Positions 33,955-43,466 of a DNA stretch of 64,000 nucleotides are shown one piece after another. Source of the DNA: Aquisphaera insulae (lineage in GTDB: Bacteria > Planctomycetota > Planctomycetia > Isosphaerales > Isosphaeraceae). The translations under genes were made by a program, and so were the position numbers. The stretch lies in NCBI RefSeq assembly GCF_011064615.1, contig NZ_JAALJH010000004.1:62001-126000 (forward strand). Reading direction: 5' to 3'. The notes under the pieces were generated by a model, which was given only the letters and a program-made list of their open reading frames with translations, had not been told where the DNA came from and did not search any database. Numbering within the stretch: the first letter of the stretch is position 1; the number at the start of each line of letters is the position of its first letter.

Positions 33955-34880
33955 AGGCGATCGCTCCGCTTGCTGCGGGCTCGGCGGCTCGCCTCCTGGA
34001 GGATCCGATTCTCGTCCTCGGTCAGCGCGGAGCGGCCTTCCCGGGCGATCTTGGCGAGGACCTCATCGAGCCGGGCGTCGAGCTGCTCTTCCGGTATCAC
34101 GGTCACCGGAGAAGGCCTGGAGCCGAGTCCCTCGCCGCCCGAACGGCTCGTGCCCGAGGGCCTGGAGCGGGGGTTCTCGACCGGGACGGGCTTCACGATC
34201 CGGAGCCTGGGCCTGCGGAACCGGCCGCCCACCAGCCTTGACCAGCGGAGGTCGAACTGCTTGTAAACGAAGGCGAAGGCGGCGCCGATGAGGTGGGCCT
34301 CATAGGCAACGTTGCGCTCCGGTCGCACCAGCGGGAGCAGGAGGAAGATGGCGAGTGCCACCCACATCGGCATCCGCAGGAAGAAGAAGAGGAGGATCTC
34401 GCGTCGCGGGAAATAGAGGGTGAAGAGGGTGACCACCGCCATGACCGCCCCGGAGGCCCCGAGGAGGTGATAGAACTGGCCGCCCTTCGGGCCGAATTCG
34501 TGGAGCAGGGCCCAGCCGAGGGTGCTCACGCCCGCCGAGGCCAGATAGAAGGCCAGGAAGTCGCGGCCGCCGTAGAGCGATTCCATCTCGCGCCCGACGA
34601 ACCAGAGGAAGAGCATGTTGAAGACGAGATGCCAGATATCCCGGGTGTCATGCAGGAAGGTCGCGGTCCAGAGCTGCCAGATCCGCCCCTGATGGAAGAT
34701 GCCCCAGGGAGAGGCCTCGAGCCAGTCCGTGAACAACGGCGAGTCCCCGCCCAGGGAATTCATCAGCAGGAAGGCGGCGACGTTGATGATGATCAGGGTG
34801 TTGCACCAGGGCGATACGCCGCCGAACCAGCCCGGACCTCCTCCTTCACCACGATAGTACTCGCGGTCATAGATACCCAT
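33951..34880 (-). CDS. Rhomboid-family intramembrane protease
   Basis: 309 residues. Six hydrophobic segments contain the rhomboid features: WHLVFNMLFLW in the second membrane segment (HxxxN), catalytic serine in LLGASGAV (GxSG) and histidine in YEAHLIGAAFA. A long Arg/Ser-rich cytosolic tail (about 230-309) ends in a helix (EDENRILQEASRR). Rhomboids cut membrane-spanning substrates; the substrate here is unknown. The ATG at 34880 (MGIYDREYY) has GGAG ten bases upstream. It is the first gene of a two-gene operon with GNAT. Confidence 0.9.
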   Translation of the reverse strand: MGIYDREYYRGEGGGPGWFGGVSPWCNTLIIINVAAFLLMNSLGGDSPLFTDWLEASPWGIFHQGRIWQLWTATFLHDTRDIWHLVFNMLFLWFVGREMESLYGGRDFLAFYLASAGVSTLGWALLHEFGPKGGQFYHLLGASGAVMAVVTLFTLYFPRREILLFFFLRMPMWVALAIFLLLPLVRPERNVAYEAHLIGAAFAFVYKQFDLRWSRLVGGRFRRPRLRIVKPVPVENPRSRPSGTSRSGGEGLGSRPSPVTVIPEEQLDARLDEVLAKIAREGRSALTEDENRILQEASRRARSKRSDRL

Positions 34881-34958
34881 GTCGGCTGCGCTCCGGCGGG
34901 CGAAAAGGCGACGGCGACTTGCGATCCCGAGAGGATTCGCCGGCCCTCCATCATCATC

Positions 34959-34987
34959 ATCATGGGTCTGGGGACGAAGCCTGTCAA
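34959..34987 (-). promoter_or_regulatory. Candidate promoter of the rhomboid-GNAT operon
   Basis: On the minus strand a perfect -35 TTGACA (34987-34982) is followed by 17 bases and CATGAT (34964-34959). The -10 overlaps a short ATC/ATG tract (34951-34963). The inferred leader is about 75 nt. Confidence 0.5.
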
Positions 34988-35063
34988 CGGCTCGCGCAGC
35001 CACCCTCCCGGCGGGGAACGGGTCGGGCGAGCGAGGGGACGGCCTCGCGGGGACGAGGTGGAC

Positions 35064-35447
35064 TCAATCGAGCTCGAAGGCCTCGATCGCTTCCTGGCGA
35101 GTCGCATAAATAGGCCAGACGATATCCAGCGAGGTGATGCGGAGCAACTCGCGAGTCCTCGGGGTCACGCCCGAAAGCGCCATCGATCCGCCCCGAGAGA
35201 GGGCGAGCTTCCAGCAGCGGATGAGGAGGGCGAGGAACATCGAGCCGAAGAAATCCACGCGGCTGAGATCGAAGATGATGAGCGGGATCTCCACCCGCTC
35301 CAGGGGGCGCAGGATCAGCTCCGCCGCCTGCTCCTCGAGGCCGAACTTGAGCCGTTCGAGGGCCGGTGTCGCCACGATCACGGTGATCTCGCCGTGCCGC
35401 TCGATGGTGAACGCGTCTTCGGTATTCGGCTTCCTGGTGCTCATCAT
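35064..35447 (-). CDS. STAS domain protein
   Basis: 127 residues. After about 20 residues a STAS domain is seen (IPLIIFDLSRVDFFGSMFLALLIRCWKLAL, with Ser at the usual phospho-position). This is the third STAS protein in the window, and again no anti-sigma kinase adjoins. The start is M-M at 35447/35444 (MMSTRKPNTED); no SD is visible, but the frame above lacks domain content. Confidence 0.75.
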   Translation of the reverse strand: MMSTRKPNTEDAFTIERHGEITVIVATPALERLKFGLEEQAAELILRPLERVEIPLIIFDLSRVDFFGSMFLALLIRCWKLALSRGGSMALSGVTPRTRELLRITSLDIVWPIYATRQEAIEAFELD

Positions 35448-35660
35448 GCAAGCTCGGGAGGAGGCGCAACGCCCGCTGAAAGGGTGCGGGTGAAGGTGGC
35501 CTGAGGTCCCTAGAGTAGGGACCCGAAGCCCCCCAGGCAAGGTAAATGCTCCCGAGAACCGAGAGATCGCGCCGTCGAGGCGGGTGAATCCGACCGGACG
35601 CAACGTTCCCGCCCCCCCGGACCGGGTCCGGGGGGCGGGGTGCCGGGCGTCCCGGGCCGC

Positions 35661-35885
35661 TCAGGCGGAGGGGCGGCAGTTGGAGAAGGCGCGGATGACC
35701 TCGTACAGGTCGCTGCTGACCATCAGCTCGTCATCTTCGAAGTCGCGCAGCCAGAGGAAGTTGTCTCGGTAGGCCTGGGCCAGGAGGGGATAGAGATCCG
35801 CCAGGCGAACGGAAATCGACGGGGCGTGGATATCCTCCGCTCGCTCTTCGTTGTAGGGGAAAAGGCGCAATCGCGCGGTTGCCAT
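35661..35885 (-). CDS. Small protein of unknown function
   Basis: 74 residues starting MATARLRLFPYNEERAED, an acidic, mainly helical protein with no membrane segment and no recognised domain (DLYPLLAQAYRDNF is its most distinctive stretch). The ATG at 35885 has GGAGGA five bases upstream, which makes it a convincing gene despite its size. Confidence 0.65.
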   Translation of the reverse strand: MATARLRLFPYNEERAEDIHAPSISVRLADLYPLLAQAYRDNFLWLRDFEDDELMVSSDLYEVIRAFSNCRPSA

Positions 35886-36288
35886 AGAGATCCTCCTCCG
35901 TGCGGTCCTGTTCCGTTCCGAAAACTCAAGCCGGGCGCTCCGGATCAACGTCCGCGACGTCCGGTCATCGAGCGTGCCGGGATTGACGAGAGTTGCAGAT
36001 TTCTGCGGCCCCGTGCCTCTTGCCCGGCCATTCCATCATCGGCCCGGCGAGCCGGTTTTCATGAACCTATTATGGACACGATCGCCAATATGCTCGCTCG
36101 CATGCGGCATCGCCGGAATAACCCCCATCCATTCCCCACTCCCGCCATCGTGCCGCAACCTCGATTTGGAGGAGGAAGGTCGGGAGGACATGGCCGGGCG
36201 TTTCTGCTAGAGTCCCCGGCCTCGACGAAATCCGGGCCATTCGCAGGAGCGACCGGCCCGGCCCTGCGCTCATGGAGGAGCTACGAGC
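35886..36288. other. Divergent intergenic region
   Basis: 403 bases between divergent genes. It contains a relatively AT-rich stretch (36054-36095) with a TATTAT near 36068-36073 that could be a plus-strand -10, but no clean -35. No coding sequence is supported. Confidence 0.45.
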
Positions 36289-37137
36289 ATGGCGGACAAT
36301 CACCGGCGATCGGCGGGTCGCGTCCCCGGGGTCTCCCTGCTGATCCTCGGCGGACTCCCGTTCCTTTGCGGCGCCTCCCACCGGACCGCCAATTTCGTGG
36401 TGGAGGCCCCGACCCCCGCGGTCGCCAGGAAGGTCGCCGAGCACGCCGAGAGCTGTCGACTCGCGTTCGCGCGGGACTGGCTGGGTCATGAGCTCCCGGA
36501 CTGGTCCAGGCCGTGTCCGATCAAGGTGAAGCTGACCGGCGGCGAGGCCGGCGGCCTGACCTCCTTCGGCTTCAACGGCGGCAAGGTGACCGACCAGAGC
36601 ATGAGCGTCGAGGGCCGGTTGGACCGGATCCTGGCCTCGTCGCTCCCTCACGAGGTCACCCACACGATCTTCGCCGCCTACTTCGGCGCCCCGATGCCTC
36701 GGTGGGCCGACGAGGGGGCCTCGCTCCTTTCCGAGGATGACCGGGAGCGGAAGCGGCACGACCAGATCGCCGCGGACCTCCTGGCCCGCCGCGGAGAAAT
36801 CGCGCTGGCCCGCCTCTTCGTCATCGACGAGTACCCGAAGGACCTGATGTCGTTCTACGGCCAGGGCTATTCCATCTCCCGATTCCTCGTCGAGATGGGG
36901 GGCCGGCCGCGGTTCCTCCGCTTCGTCCGCGACGGCCTGAAAGGGGGCTGGGACGCAGCGACCCACGACCATTACGGCCTCGCCAACGTCCGCGAGCTCG
37001 ATCGCGCCTGGCGGTCATGGCACCAGGTCACGCTGACGGCCTCCGCGTCCCCGGCCGCCGAGCCGGCCGAGGACGACGACGCCCCCAGCCTGGCCCTCCG
37101 CGAGGAGGATGGCCGCAGGACGATGATCAGGCGCTAA
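36289..37137 (+). CDS. Secreted gluzincin-like metallopeptidase (peptidase MA type)
   Basis: 282 residues with an N-terminal signal sequence (about 12-30). The zinc motif HEVTH is at 121-125 (SSLPHEVTHTIFAAYFG), with Glu142 in RWADEG as the likely third ligand, the arrangement of gluzincin peptidases of the peptidase_MA kind. The acidic C-terminus (AEDDDAPSLALREEDG) is unstructured. The protein substrate is unknown. The ATG at 36289 follows GGAGGAG eight bases upstream. Confidence 0.83.
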   Translation: MADNHRRSAGRVPGVSLLILGGLPFLCGASHRTANFVVEAPTPAVARKVAEHAESCRLAFARDWLGHELPDWSRPCPIKVKLTGGEAGGLTSFGFNGGKVTDQSMSVEGRLDRILASSLPHEVTHTIFAAYFGAPMPRWADEGASLLSEDDRERKRHDQIAADLLARRGEIALARLFVIDEYPKDLMSFYGQGYSISRFLVEMGGRPRFLRFVRDGLKGGWDAATHDHYGLANVRELDRAWRSWHQVTLTASASPAAEPAEDDDAPSLALREEDGRRTMIRR

Positions 37138-37218
37138 TGCGGAGCGTCTGTCGGATCCATGGCCCGGGAGATACAATGGAGCGTAGCTGAAGCGATTTCC
37201 TCCCGAGGAGATCCCCCG

Positions 37219-38001
37219 ATGCCCAGTCCCTTCCCCGGCATGGATCCGTACATCGAGGCCCTCGGGCTATGGGAGGGATTTCATGCCCCGATGATCACGT
37301 ATTGCTCCCAACTTCTTAATCAGCATCTCCCCGGCAATTACCTGGCTCAGATCGAAACCCGCGTCGTGATGATCAGTCCGGAAGACTCGCCAGGCCAGCG
37401 CGTTCCCGACCTCCTGGTCGCCAGGCGACGCGACCAGCCGCATCCGGCCGTCTTCACGGACCCCGAGGGCGGGGGCATCGCCACGCTCGAGCCGGTCACC
37501 ATTCCCCTGGCCCGTGACTCCGTCGAGATCCGCCGCCGCTGGATCGAGATCAAGGTCCTGCCCGATCTCGACCTGGTCACCGTCGTCGAGATCCTCTCCC
37601 CCACCAATAAGGCCGGCATCGGTTACAGGGAGTATGTCGAGAAACGGAACGCCCTCCTCGACCGACCCATCAACCTCGTCGAGCTCGACCTCCTCCTCGA
37701 CGGGGATCCGCCTCCCATGGGAAGGGCCCTCGAAGCCGGACGCTATCACGCAATCGTCGCCCGCGCCGAAGACCGACCCAACGCCCAGGTCTACTCCTGG
37801 GGCCTTCGGCAGCCTCTCCCCTCGATCCCCATCCCGCTCCGGGCCCCCGAGGCCGACGTCAAGCTTGACCTCGCCGAGGCCTTCGAGCTCACCTATCGTC
37901 TGGGTCGCTTCGATATGATCGTCCGCCACGAGCTCCCGCTGCCCGAGCGGCTCCCCATCAATGTCGCCGATCGCGACTGGGCCGAAGCCATCGACCGGTG
38001 A
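37219..38001 (+). CDS. DUF4058 family protein
   Basis: 260 residues of a family abundant in planctomycetes and cyanobacteria, resembling the PD-(D/E)XK nuclease fold but with no proven activity. The start MPSPFPGMDPYIE is the family's hallmark. The core contains IEIKVLPDLDLVTVVEILSPTNK, where Glu/Lys residues could be nuclease-like (EILSPxNK). The ATG at 37219 follows GAGGAG eight bases upstream; a frame reaching 37159 adds no family sequence. A second DUF4058 gene lies at 44656. Confidence 0.88.
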   Translation: MPSPFPGMDPYIEALGLWEGFHAPMITYCSQLLNQHLPGNYLAQIETRVVMISPEDSPGQRVPDLLVARRRDQPHPAVFTDPEGGGIATLEPVTIPLARDSVEIRRRWIEIKVLPDLDLVTVVEILSPTNKAGIGYREYVEKRNALLDRPINLVELDLLLDGDPPPMGRALEAGRYHAIVARAEDRPNAQVYSWGLRQPLPSIPIPLRAPEADVKLDLAEAFELTYRLGRFDMIVRHELPLPERLPINVADRDWAEAIDR

Positions 38002-38211
38002 AGCTTTGCTGACCCGACCGAAGAGCCACTGGCCCCTGAGTGTCCATCGAAGACCATTCGGACCGTATAGGCGGATCGAAACGTGATGCTCCGTACCTAT
38101 CGTCTGTTTCGGTGATCGGGCCCTGACGAAGACGCGAACGCGAGGGCCGCGGAGATGGCCCGAGAGACGCGATGGGACATTCCCCGATGCGAGCCTGCGT
38201 ACCCCTCGTAT
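38002..38211. other. Intergenic stretch after the DUF4058 gene
   Basis: Part of a 386-base gap between convergent genes; the remainder is filled by the small frame at 38212-38370. No terminator or further coding sequence is seen. Confidence 0.45.
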
Positions 38212-38370
38212 TCAGGACCATCGAGCAGCTCGACGCGGATCGTCAAGCACGCCGCTGGCGGCGAGCTGCTCGTCGCGATCGACGGTCATCCTGTGCAGGT
38301 CGCCGAAGGAGATCCCGGCGGGCACGGTCACAGTACCGATTGCGGTCGCGGTTTCGATCGCGCTCGCCAT
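38212..38370 (-). CDS. Small open frame of unknown function
   Basis: 52 codons starting ATG at 38370 with an AGGGAGAG SD four bases upstream, 17 bases after the fumarase stop and in the same direction. The peptide begins MASAIETATAIGTV and contains VPAGISFGDLHRMTV, a pattern reminiscent of small antitoxin-like planctomycete proteins (xGTVxxxxxxxxPxGxHxVTV), which are usually longer. It may be an intact microprotein or a truncated remnant. Confidence 0.4.
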   Translation of the reverse strand: MASAIETATAIGTVTVPAGISFGDLHRMTVDRDEQLAASGVLDDPRRAARWS

Positions 38371-38387
38371 GGATCTCTCCCTTCGAC

Positions 38388-40013
38388 CTAGGACAGGACG
38401 GGAAGCTGCTGGAAGAAGTCATTCCCCTTGTCGTCGACCAGGATGAACGCCGGGAAGTCGACGACCTCGATCCTGTAGACGGCCTCCATGCCGAGCTCCG
38501 GATACTCGAGGAGCTCGACCTTCTTGATGTTCTCCTTCGCCAGGATCGCGGCGGGGCCCCCGATCGAGCCGAGGTAGAAGCCGCCGTGTTTCTTGCAGGC
38601 GTCGGTCACGGCCTGGGACCGGTTCCCCTTGGCGATCATCACCATGGAGCCCCCGTTGGCCTGGAAGAGGTCCACGTAGCTGTCCATCCGGCCGGCCGTG
38701 GTCGGGCCGAACGAGCCGGAGGGCGCGCCCGCGGGGGTCTTGGCCGGGCCGGCGTAGTAGACGGGATGATCCTTCAGGTACTGGGGCATCCCCTCGCCCC
38801 TGTCCAGCCGCTCCTTGATCCTGGCGTGGGCGATGTCGCGGGCGACGATGATCGTGCCGCTCAGCTTCAACGGGGTCGAGATCGGGTATCGCGTCAGCTC
38901 GCCGAGGATCTCGCCCATCGACCGGTTGAGGTCCACCTTCACGCCGTGCTCGGCACCGAGCCCCGAGCGATACTGGGGCGGGATGAAACGGGCCGGATCC
39001 CGCTCCAGCTCCTCGAGCCAGATGCCATCCTTGTTGATCTTGGCCCTGATGTTCCGGTCGGCCGAGCAGGAGACGCCGAGCCCGACGGGGCAGCTCGCGC
39101 CGTGGCGGGGGAGGCGGATCACGCGGGCATCCAGGGCGAAGTACTTGCCGCCGAACTGGGCGCCGATCCCGCTCTTGCGGGCGATCTCCATCACCTTCGC
39201 TTCCATCTCCGGGTCCCGGAAGGCCCGGCCCAGCTTGTTGCCGGTGGTCGGCAGCCCGTCAAGGTAGTGGGCGCTCGCGAGCTTCACGGTCTTCATCGTC
39301 GCCTCGGCCGAGGTGCCGCCGATGACGACCGCCAGGTGGTACGGGGGACAGGCGGCGGTTCCCAGGGAACGGAGCTTCTCCCTGAGGAACTTCTCCAGGC
39401 TCGCCGGGTTCAGCAGCGCCTTGGTCTCCTGGTAGAGGTACGACTTGTTCGCCGAGCCGCCCCCCTTGGCGACGAAGAGGAATGAGTAGCTATCCCCGGC
39501 CGTGGCCAGGATGTCGATCTGCGCGGGCAGGTTCGTGCCGGAGTTGATCTCCTCGTACATCGAGACGGGGATCGTCTGCGAGTAGCGGAGGTTCTCCTTC
39601 TGATAGGTCTCGTAGATCCCCTTCGAGAGGTATTCCTCGTCCCTGACGCCCGTCCAGACCTTCTGGCCCTTCTTGCCGATCACGGTGGCGGTGCCGGTGT
39701 CCTGGCACATCGGGAGCTGGAAGCCGGAGGCGACGGCCGCGTTCCGCAGCAGCGCGATGGCCACGCCCTTGTCGTTCGGCGAGGCTTCGGGGTCGTCGAG
39801 GATCGCGGCCACCTCCTGCAGGTGGGATGGCCGATACAGGAACGACACGTCGCGGAGCGCCTCGCGGGCGAGGAGGGTGAGGGCTTCCGGCTTGATCCGA
39901 AGGATCTCCTCCCCGTCGAAGTTGGCCGTCGAGACGAGATCCGAGCCGAGGTGGCGATAGCGGGTCGAGTCGGGCTCCAGGGGGAAGGGATCCTGATAGG
40001 CGAATTCGGGCAT
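38388..40013 (-). CDS. Class I (iron-sulfur) fumarate hydratase
   Basis: Interconverts fumarate and malate in the TCA cycle. The 541-residue product matches FumA/FumB length. The [4Fe-4S] ligands are the cysteines in [19 protein letters not shown] and GVSCSADRN. The N-terminal alpha domain and C-terminal beta domain are fused, and the C-terminus carries [13 protein letters not shown] and GGPAA. The enzyme is oxygen-sensitive. It begins with [11 protein letters not shown]. It lies 72 bases after the CBM9-like gene and is probably last in the rho-ribH transcript. Confidence 0.93.
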   Translation of the reverse strand: MPEFAYQDPFPLEPDSTRYRHLGSDLVSTANFDGEEILRIKPEALTLLAREALRDVSFLYRPSHLQEVAAILDDPEASPNDKGVAIALLRNAAVASGFQLPMCQDTGTATVIGKKGQKVWTGVRDEEYLSKGIYETYQKENLRYSQTIPVSMYEEINSGTNLPAQIDILATAGDSYSFLFVAKGGGSANKSYLYQETKALLNPASLEKFLREKLRSLGTAACPPYHLAVVIGGTSAEATMKTVKLASAHYLDGLPTTGNKLGRAFRDPEMEAKVMEIARKSGIGAQFGGKYFALDARVIRLPRHGASCPVGLGVSCSADRNIRAKINKDGIWLEELERDPARFIPPQYRSGLGAEHGVKVDLNRSMGEILGELTRYPISTPLKLSGTIIVARDIAHARIKERLDRGEGMPQYLKDHPVYYAGPAKTPAGAPSGSFGPTTAGRMDSYVDLFQANGGSMVMIAKGNRSQAVTDACKKHGGFYLGSIGGPAAILAKENIKKVELLEYPELGMEAVYRIEVVDFPAFILVDDKGNDFFQQLPVLS

Positions 40014-40085
40014 GACAAGGCTCCTCTCGAATGGTCCGCGGGCGGCGTCGCGCCGGACTCGGACTGGCGTGAAGAGCCCATTGTA

Positions 40086-40742
40086 TCACGGCTTCAGCTC
40101 GAGCGCGGCCCAGAGGCCGGGGTTCTCGCCGATCGGGAAATCGCGCCCGACGCCCAGGAACTGGTCCTCGCGTTCGTGGTCGGAGACCTGGTAGGCCAGG
40201 CCGAGGCGACGGTTGTTTTCCGGGTCGAATCCGTTGAGCACCTTCGACGGGAGGAAGACCTCGAACGTCCAGCCTCCCTTGGTCACCGCGGCTCGAGACG
40301 AGAGGTCCTCCGGGTTGCAAATCGGCGCATCGGCCACGGCTCGGGAGATGGCCCGCTGACCGATATCGACGACCAGGGTCTTGCGGTCGGGCCGGAGGAC
40401 CAGCCGGGCGGAGAACCGGTGGCAGAACCGCGTCGCGCGGCTCACGTTGCGGGTATCGCGGGTGTCGACCCAGAGGTGGATGTCCGCGAAGCCCTCAGGA
40501 CGGTCGGAAACCTTCGCCCGGCCGTCGGCGATGACCGCGATCCCGAGCCCCTGCGAGTTCCAGCCCACGCGGACCGAGGCCCACGAGGTCCGGCCGTCGA
40601 GGGCCGCGAAATCGGGCAGGCCGCAGGCGGCCGACAGGTCGAGGAGGGGGCCGTCCTTGCCGGGCCTGGGCATCGCCTCGACGCGAGGTGCGGAGGCCGA
40701 GAGTCGGAACCAGAAAGGTTGGGGCAGCAGGGCCTTGGTCAT
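40086..40742 (-). CDS. CBM9/DOMON-like protein of unknown role
   Basis: 218 residues, beta-rich, with the edge pattern of family 9 carbohydrate-binding modules (VRVGWNSQGLGIAV, DIHLWVDTRD, FEVFLPSKVL, RRLGLAYQV). No signal peptide or membrane segment, so a cytosolic location is implied, which is odd for a carbohydrate-binding module. It starts at 40742 without a clear SD and is 23 bases downstream of ribH in the same direction. Identity is by fold pattern only. Confidence 0.6.
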   Translation of the reverse strand: MTKALLPQPFWFRLSASAPRVEAMPRPGKDGPLLDLSAACGLPDFAALDGRTSWASVRVGWNSQGLGIAVIADGRAKVSDRPEGFADIHLWVDTRDTRNVSRATRFCHRFSARLVLRPDRKTLVVDIGQRAISRAVADAPICNPEDLSSRAAVTKGGWTFEVFLPSKVLNGFDPENNRRLGLAYQVSDHEREDQFLGVGRDFPIGENPGLWAALELKP

Positions 40743-40765
40743 CGTGCGGGCCTCGTCTCAACACA

Positions 40766-41230
40766 TCAGGGGAGCTTCCTCAGCAGGTTGACCATCTCGA
40801 TCGCCGCGAGCGCGGCGTCGGCTCCCTTGTTGCCGGACTTGAGGCCGGCGCGGTCGAGGGCCTGGTCCACGGTCTCCGTCGTGAGGACGCCGAAGATCAC
40901 GGGGACGCTCGTGGCGAGCCCCGCCTGCATGATGCCGGCGGCGGCCTGGCCGGCGACATGGTCGTAATGGCCGGTCTCGCCCCGGATCACGCAGCCGAGG
41001 CAGATGACCGCCGCATAGTCTCCCCCGGCGGCGAGCCGGCGGGCCACCAGGGGGATCTCGAACGAGCCGGGTACCCACACCAGGTCGAGCCGCTCGTCGG
41101 GGACCCCGTGGCGCACGAACGCGTCACGGCACCCGGCCCAGAGGGCCTCGGTCACGAGCCGGTTGAATCGGGCCGCGACGATCGCGAACCGGCCCGGCGG
41201 GGGTGAGAAGTCGCCTTCCAGGATCGCCAT
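40766..41230 (-). CDS. ribH: 6,7-dimethyl-8-ribityllumazine synthase
   Basis: Penultimate enzyme of riboflavin biosynthesis; it condenses 5-amino-6-ribitylamino-uracil with 3,4-dihydroxy-2-butanone 4-phosphate and usually forms icosahedral capsids. The 154-residue product has the substrate-binding motif VPGSFEIP (53-60) and [16 protein letters not shown] (about 77-92, with the catalytic His), and GVLTTET. No other rib gene is nearby. It lies 78 bases after rho and 23 bases before the CBM9-like gene. Confidence 0.95.
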   Translation of the reverse strand: MAILEGDFSPPPGRFAIVAARFNRLVTEALWAGCRDAFVRHGVPDERLDLVWVPGSFEIPLVARRLAAGGDYAAVICLGCVIRGETGHYDHVAGQAAAGIMQAGLATSVPVIFGVLTTETVDQALDRAGLKSGNKGADAALAAIEMVNLLRKLP

Positions 41231-41308
41231 CGATCATCGGCCGCGGTCGGCGGCCGGGGCGGCGAGCATCCGCATCGCCGCGCGGCCGCTTCCCGGTTGC
41301 CGCTCCGC

Positions 41309-43219
41309 TCAGGTGAGGTTCATGCTCATCAGGAATTCGGCGTTGGTCTTCGACTTCTTCATCCGCCCGGTGAGCATCTCCATGGCTTCCACGGGGTTCA
41401 TGTCGTTGAGGACGCGGCGGAGGATCCAGACCCTCCGCAGCTCCTCGGCGTCCATGAGCAGCTCCTCGCGGCGGGTGCCCGACTTGTTCACGTCGATGGC
41501 CGGCCAGACCCGCTTGTCCACGAGCCGCCGGTCGAGGTGCAGCTCCATGTTGCCGGTCCCCTTGAATTCCTCGAAGATCACGTCGTCCATCCGGCTGCCG
41601 GTGTCCACCAGGGCGGTGGCCAGGATGGTCAGCGAGCCGGCCTCCTCGATCTTCCGGGCCGCGCCGAAGAACCGCTTGGGCTTCTGGAGGGCCGTGGCGT
41701 CGATGCCGCCGGTGAGGATCTTGCCGGAGTGCGGGGCCTCCGTGTTGTAGGCCCGCGCCAGCCGCGTGATCGAGTCCAGGAGGATCACGACGTCCTTGCC
41801 GAACTCGACCATCCGCTTGGCCTTCTCGATGACCATCTCGGCGACCTGGACGTGCCGCGAGGCGGGCTCGTCGAAGGTCGAGCTGATGACCTCCGCGGTC
41901 GGGCCCTTGACCGACCGCTCCATGTCGGTCACTTCCTCGGGCCGCTCGTCGATGAGGAGGACCATCACGTAGGCTTCGGGGTGGTTGGTCAGCACGCTGT
42001 TGGCGATCTTCTGGAGGAGGATCGTCTTGCCGGTCCGGGGCGGCGCGACGATCACCCCGCGCTGGCCGAAGCCGATCGGCGTGACGAGATCCACCACCCG
42101 CATGTTGATCTCCTCGCTGGCCGTCTCCAGGTTGATCCGGCCCTGCGGGTGGAGCGGGGTGAGGTCGTCGAAGCCGACCTTCTCGCTGAGCTTGTCCGGA
42201 TCCTCGAAGTTGATCGCCTCGACCCGGAGGAGCGCGAAGTAGCGCTCGTTCTCCTTGGGCGGGCGGATCTGGCCGGAGACGATGGCCCCGGTCTTCAGGC
42301 CGAAGCGGCGGATCTGGCTGGGCGAGACGTAGATGTCGTCGGGGCAGGGGAGGTAGTTGTAGTCCGGGCTGCGGAGGAAGCCGAAGCCGTCGGGGAGGAC
42401 CTCCAGGGTCCCCTCGCCATACATCAGGCCATTCTGCTTCACCCGCTCCTTGAGGATCTTGAAGATGAGGTCCTGCTTCTTCAGGCCCATGTACTCGGCG
42501 ATGCCCTCCGACTTCGCCGTGCGGATGAGCTGGGGCATCGTCATCTTCTGGAGCTCGGTGAGGTGGATCTCGCCGCGCTTGATGTCCTCGTACCGATCGT
42601 GGATCGCCGCGTCGCCGAAGATGTCCTCGTCCTCGACGTCGGGGAACTCTCCCGCCGGCAGGTCGCTCGGATTCGGGTTCTGATACGGGGGCGGGGGGGG
42701 CGTCCGCTCGATGCGGGAGGGCGCGGAGTAATCCCGGTCGCGGCTGTTGAAGGAAGGCTCGCGATCAAAGCGGTCGCGGGGCTCCGGCACGGCGGCGGGC
42801 TCGGCATCGCGGGCGCGGGCCACGGGCCGCGGCTCGCGGTCGCGATCCCGGTTCAAGGGGATCCCTTCGTGGTGGGCCGGGCCGGCGTCGCGGTCGCGAT
42901 CCCGGTCTCGCTCGCGGGCGAGTCGCTCGCGGATCGAGAGCCCCCCGCCCGGCTCGCGCTCCCGCTCGACGCGCTCGCGGAGCGGCTCGCGATCGCGGAT
43001 GAAGCGGATCGGCTCGCGATCCGCGGGCCCCTCCTCGCGATAAGGCTCGCGCGGGGCGCGGTACGTCGGGGGCTCGACCGGCGGGGCGGGCGTCTCGCTG
43101 GGGGCCGAGAAGGCGGGGCCGGCCGGGTCGTCCGCGGGGGGAGGCGGAGGGGGGCTGCTGGACTTGCGGATGCGGGAGGTTCCGGTGCCCTCCCGGCGGG
43201 GACGGGTCTCGTTGCCCAT
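41309..43219 (-). CDS. rho: Transcription termination factor Rho with long disordered N-terminus
   Basis: RNA-dependent hexameric ATPase that ends transcription. The 636-residue product is about 210 residues longer than E. coli Rho. Residues 1-205 are Pro-, Arg-, Asp- and Glu-rich with RDRDRDRE blocks and no fold. A Rho N-terminal helical domain (about 218-262) and a cold-shock/S1-like RNA-binding domain (265-340) follow. The ATPase has P-loop APPRTGKT (392-399, Arg and Thr replacing Lys-Ala), and [15 protein letters not shown]. Similar disordered extensions occur in Actinobacteria and Bacteroidota and may affect RNA specificity or condensation. A 247-base leader separates it from coaE. Confidence 0.95.
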   Translation of the reverse strand: MGNETRPRREGTGTSRIRKSSSPPPPPPADDPAGPAFSAPSETPAPPVEPPTYRAPREPYREEGPADREPIRFIRDREPLRERVEREREPGGGLSIRERLARERDRDRDRDAGPAHHEGIPLNRDRDREPRPVARARDAEPAAVPEPRDRFDREPSFNSRDRDYSAPSRIERTPPPPPYQNPNPSDLPAGEFPDVEDEDIFGDAAIHDRYEDIKRGEIHLTELQKMTMPQLIRTAKSEGIAEYMGLKKQDLIFKILKERVKQNGLMYGEGTLEVLPDGFGFLRSPDYNYLPCPDDIYVSPSQIRRFGLKTGAIVSGQIRPPKENERYFALLRVEAINFEDPDKLSEKVGFDDLTPLHPQGRINLETASEEINMRVVDLVTPIGFGQRGVIVAPPRTGKTILLQKIANSVLTNHPEAYVMVLLIDERPEEVTDMERSVKGPTAEVISSTFDEPASRHVQVAEMVIEKAKRMVEFGKDVVILLDSITRLARAYNTEAPHSGKILTGGIDATALQKPKRFFGAARKIEEAGSLTILATALVDTGSRMDDVIFEEFKGTGNMELHLDRRLVDKRVWPAIDVNKSGTRREELLMDAEELRRVWILRRVLNDMNPVEAMEMLTGRMKKSKTNAEFLMSMNLT

Positions 43220-43466
43220 GTTCTTCCAGACTCCTGTTCAGTCGAAACGGATGCTCGGCTCGAGCCGTCGGTTTGAGGATGGGGCTCGACGTGAGGCAGA
43301 CTCGCGTCGAGGGCCCCCGGGGGCGGCGATGTATGCGATCGCGGCCGGAGCCCCCCGACGACGCGGGGACGGGATTCTTGCACGAGGATTGTTGACGGGG
43401 ACCAGTTCAGTCATCGGGGATCATTGCCGGGGAATCCTGGGGAGTAAGACCACGGGGTGGATCATC

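Noticed and set aside
34951..34964. TCATCATCATCATCATG tract as a microsatellite
   Set aside because: Only four units; it overlaps a candidate promoter and is probably chance.
38172..39485. A 437-codon plus-strand frame over fumarase
   Set aside because: Fumarase is full length with its cysteine ligands on minus.
41297..43276. A 659-codon open frame antisense to rho
   Set aside because: Rho carries all family motifs; the antisense frame is a composition artefact.
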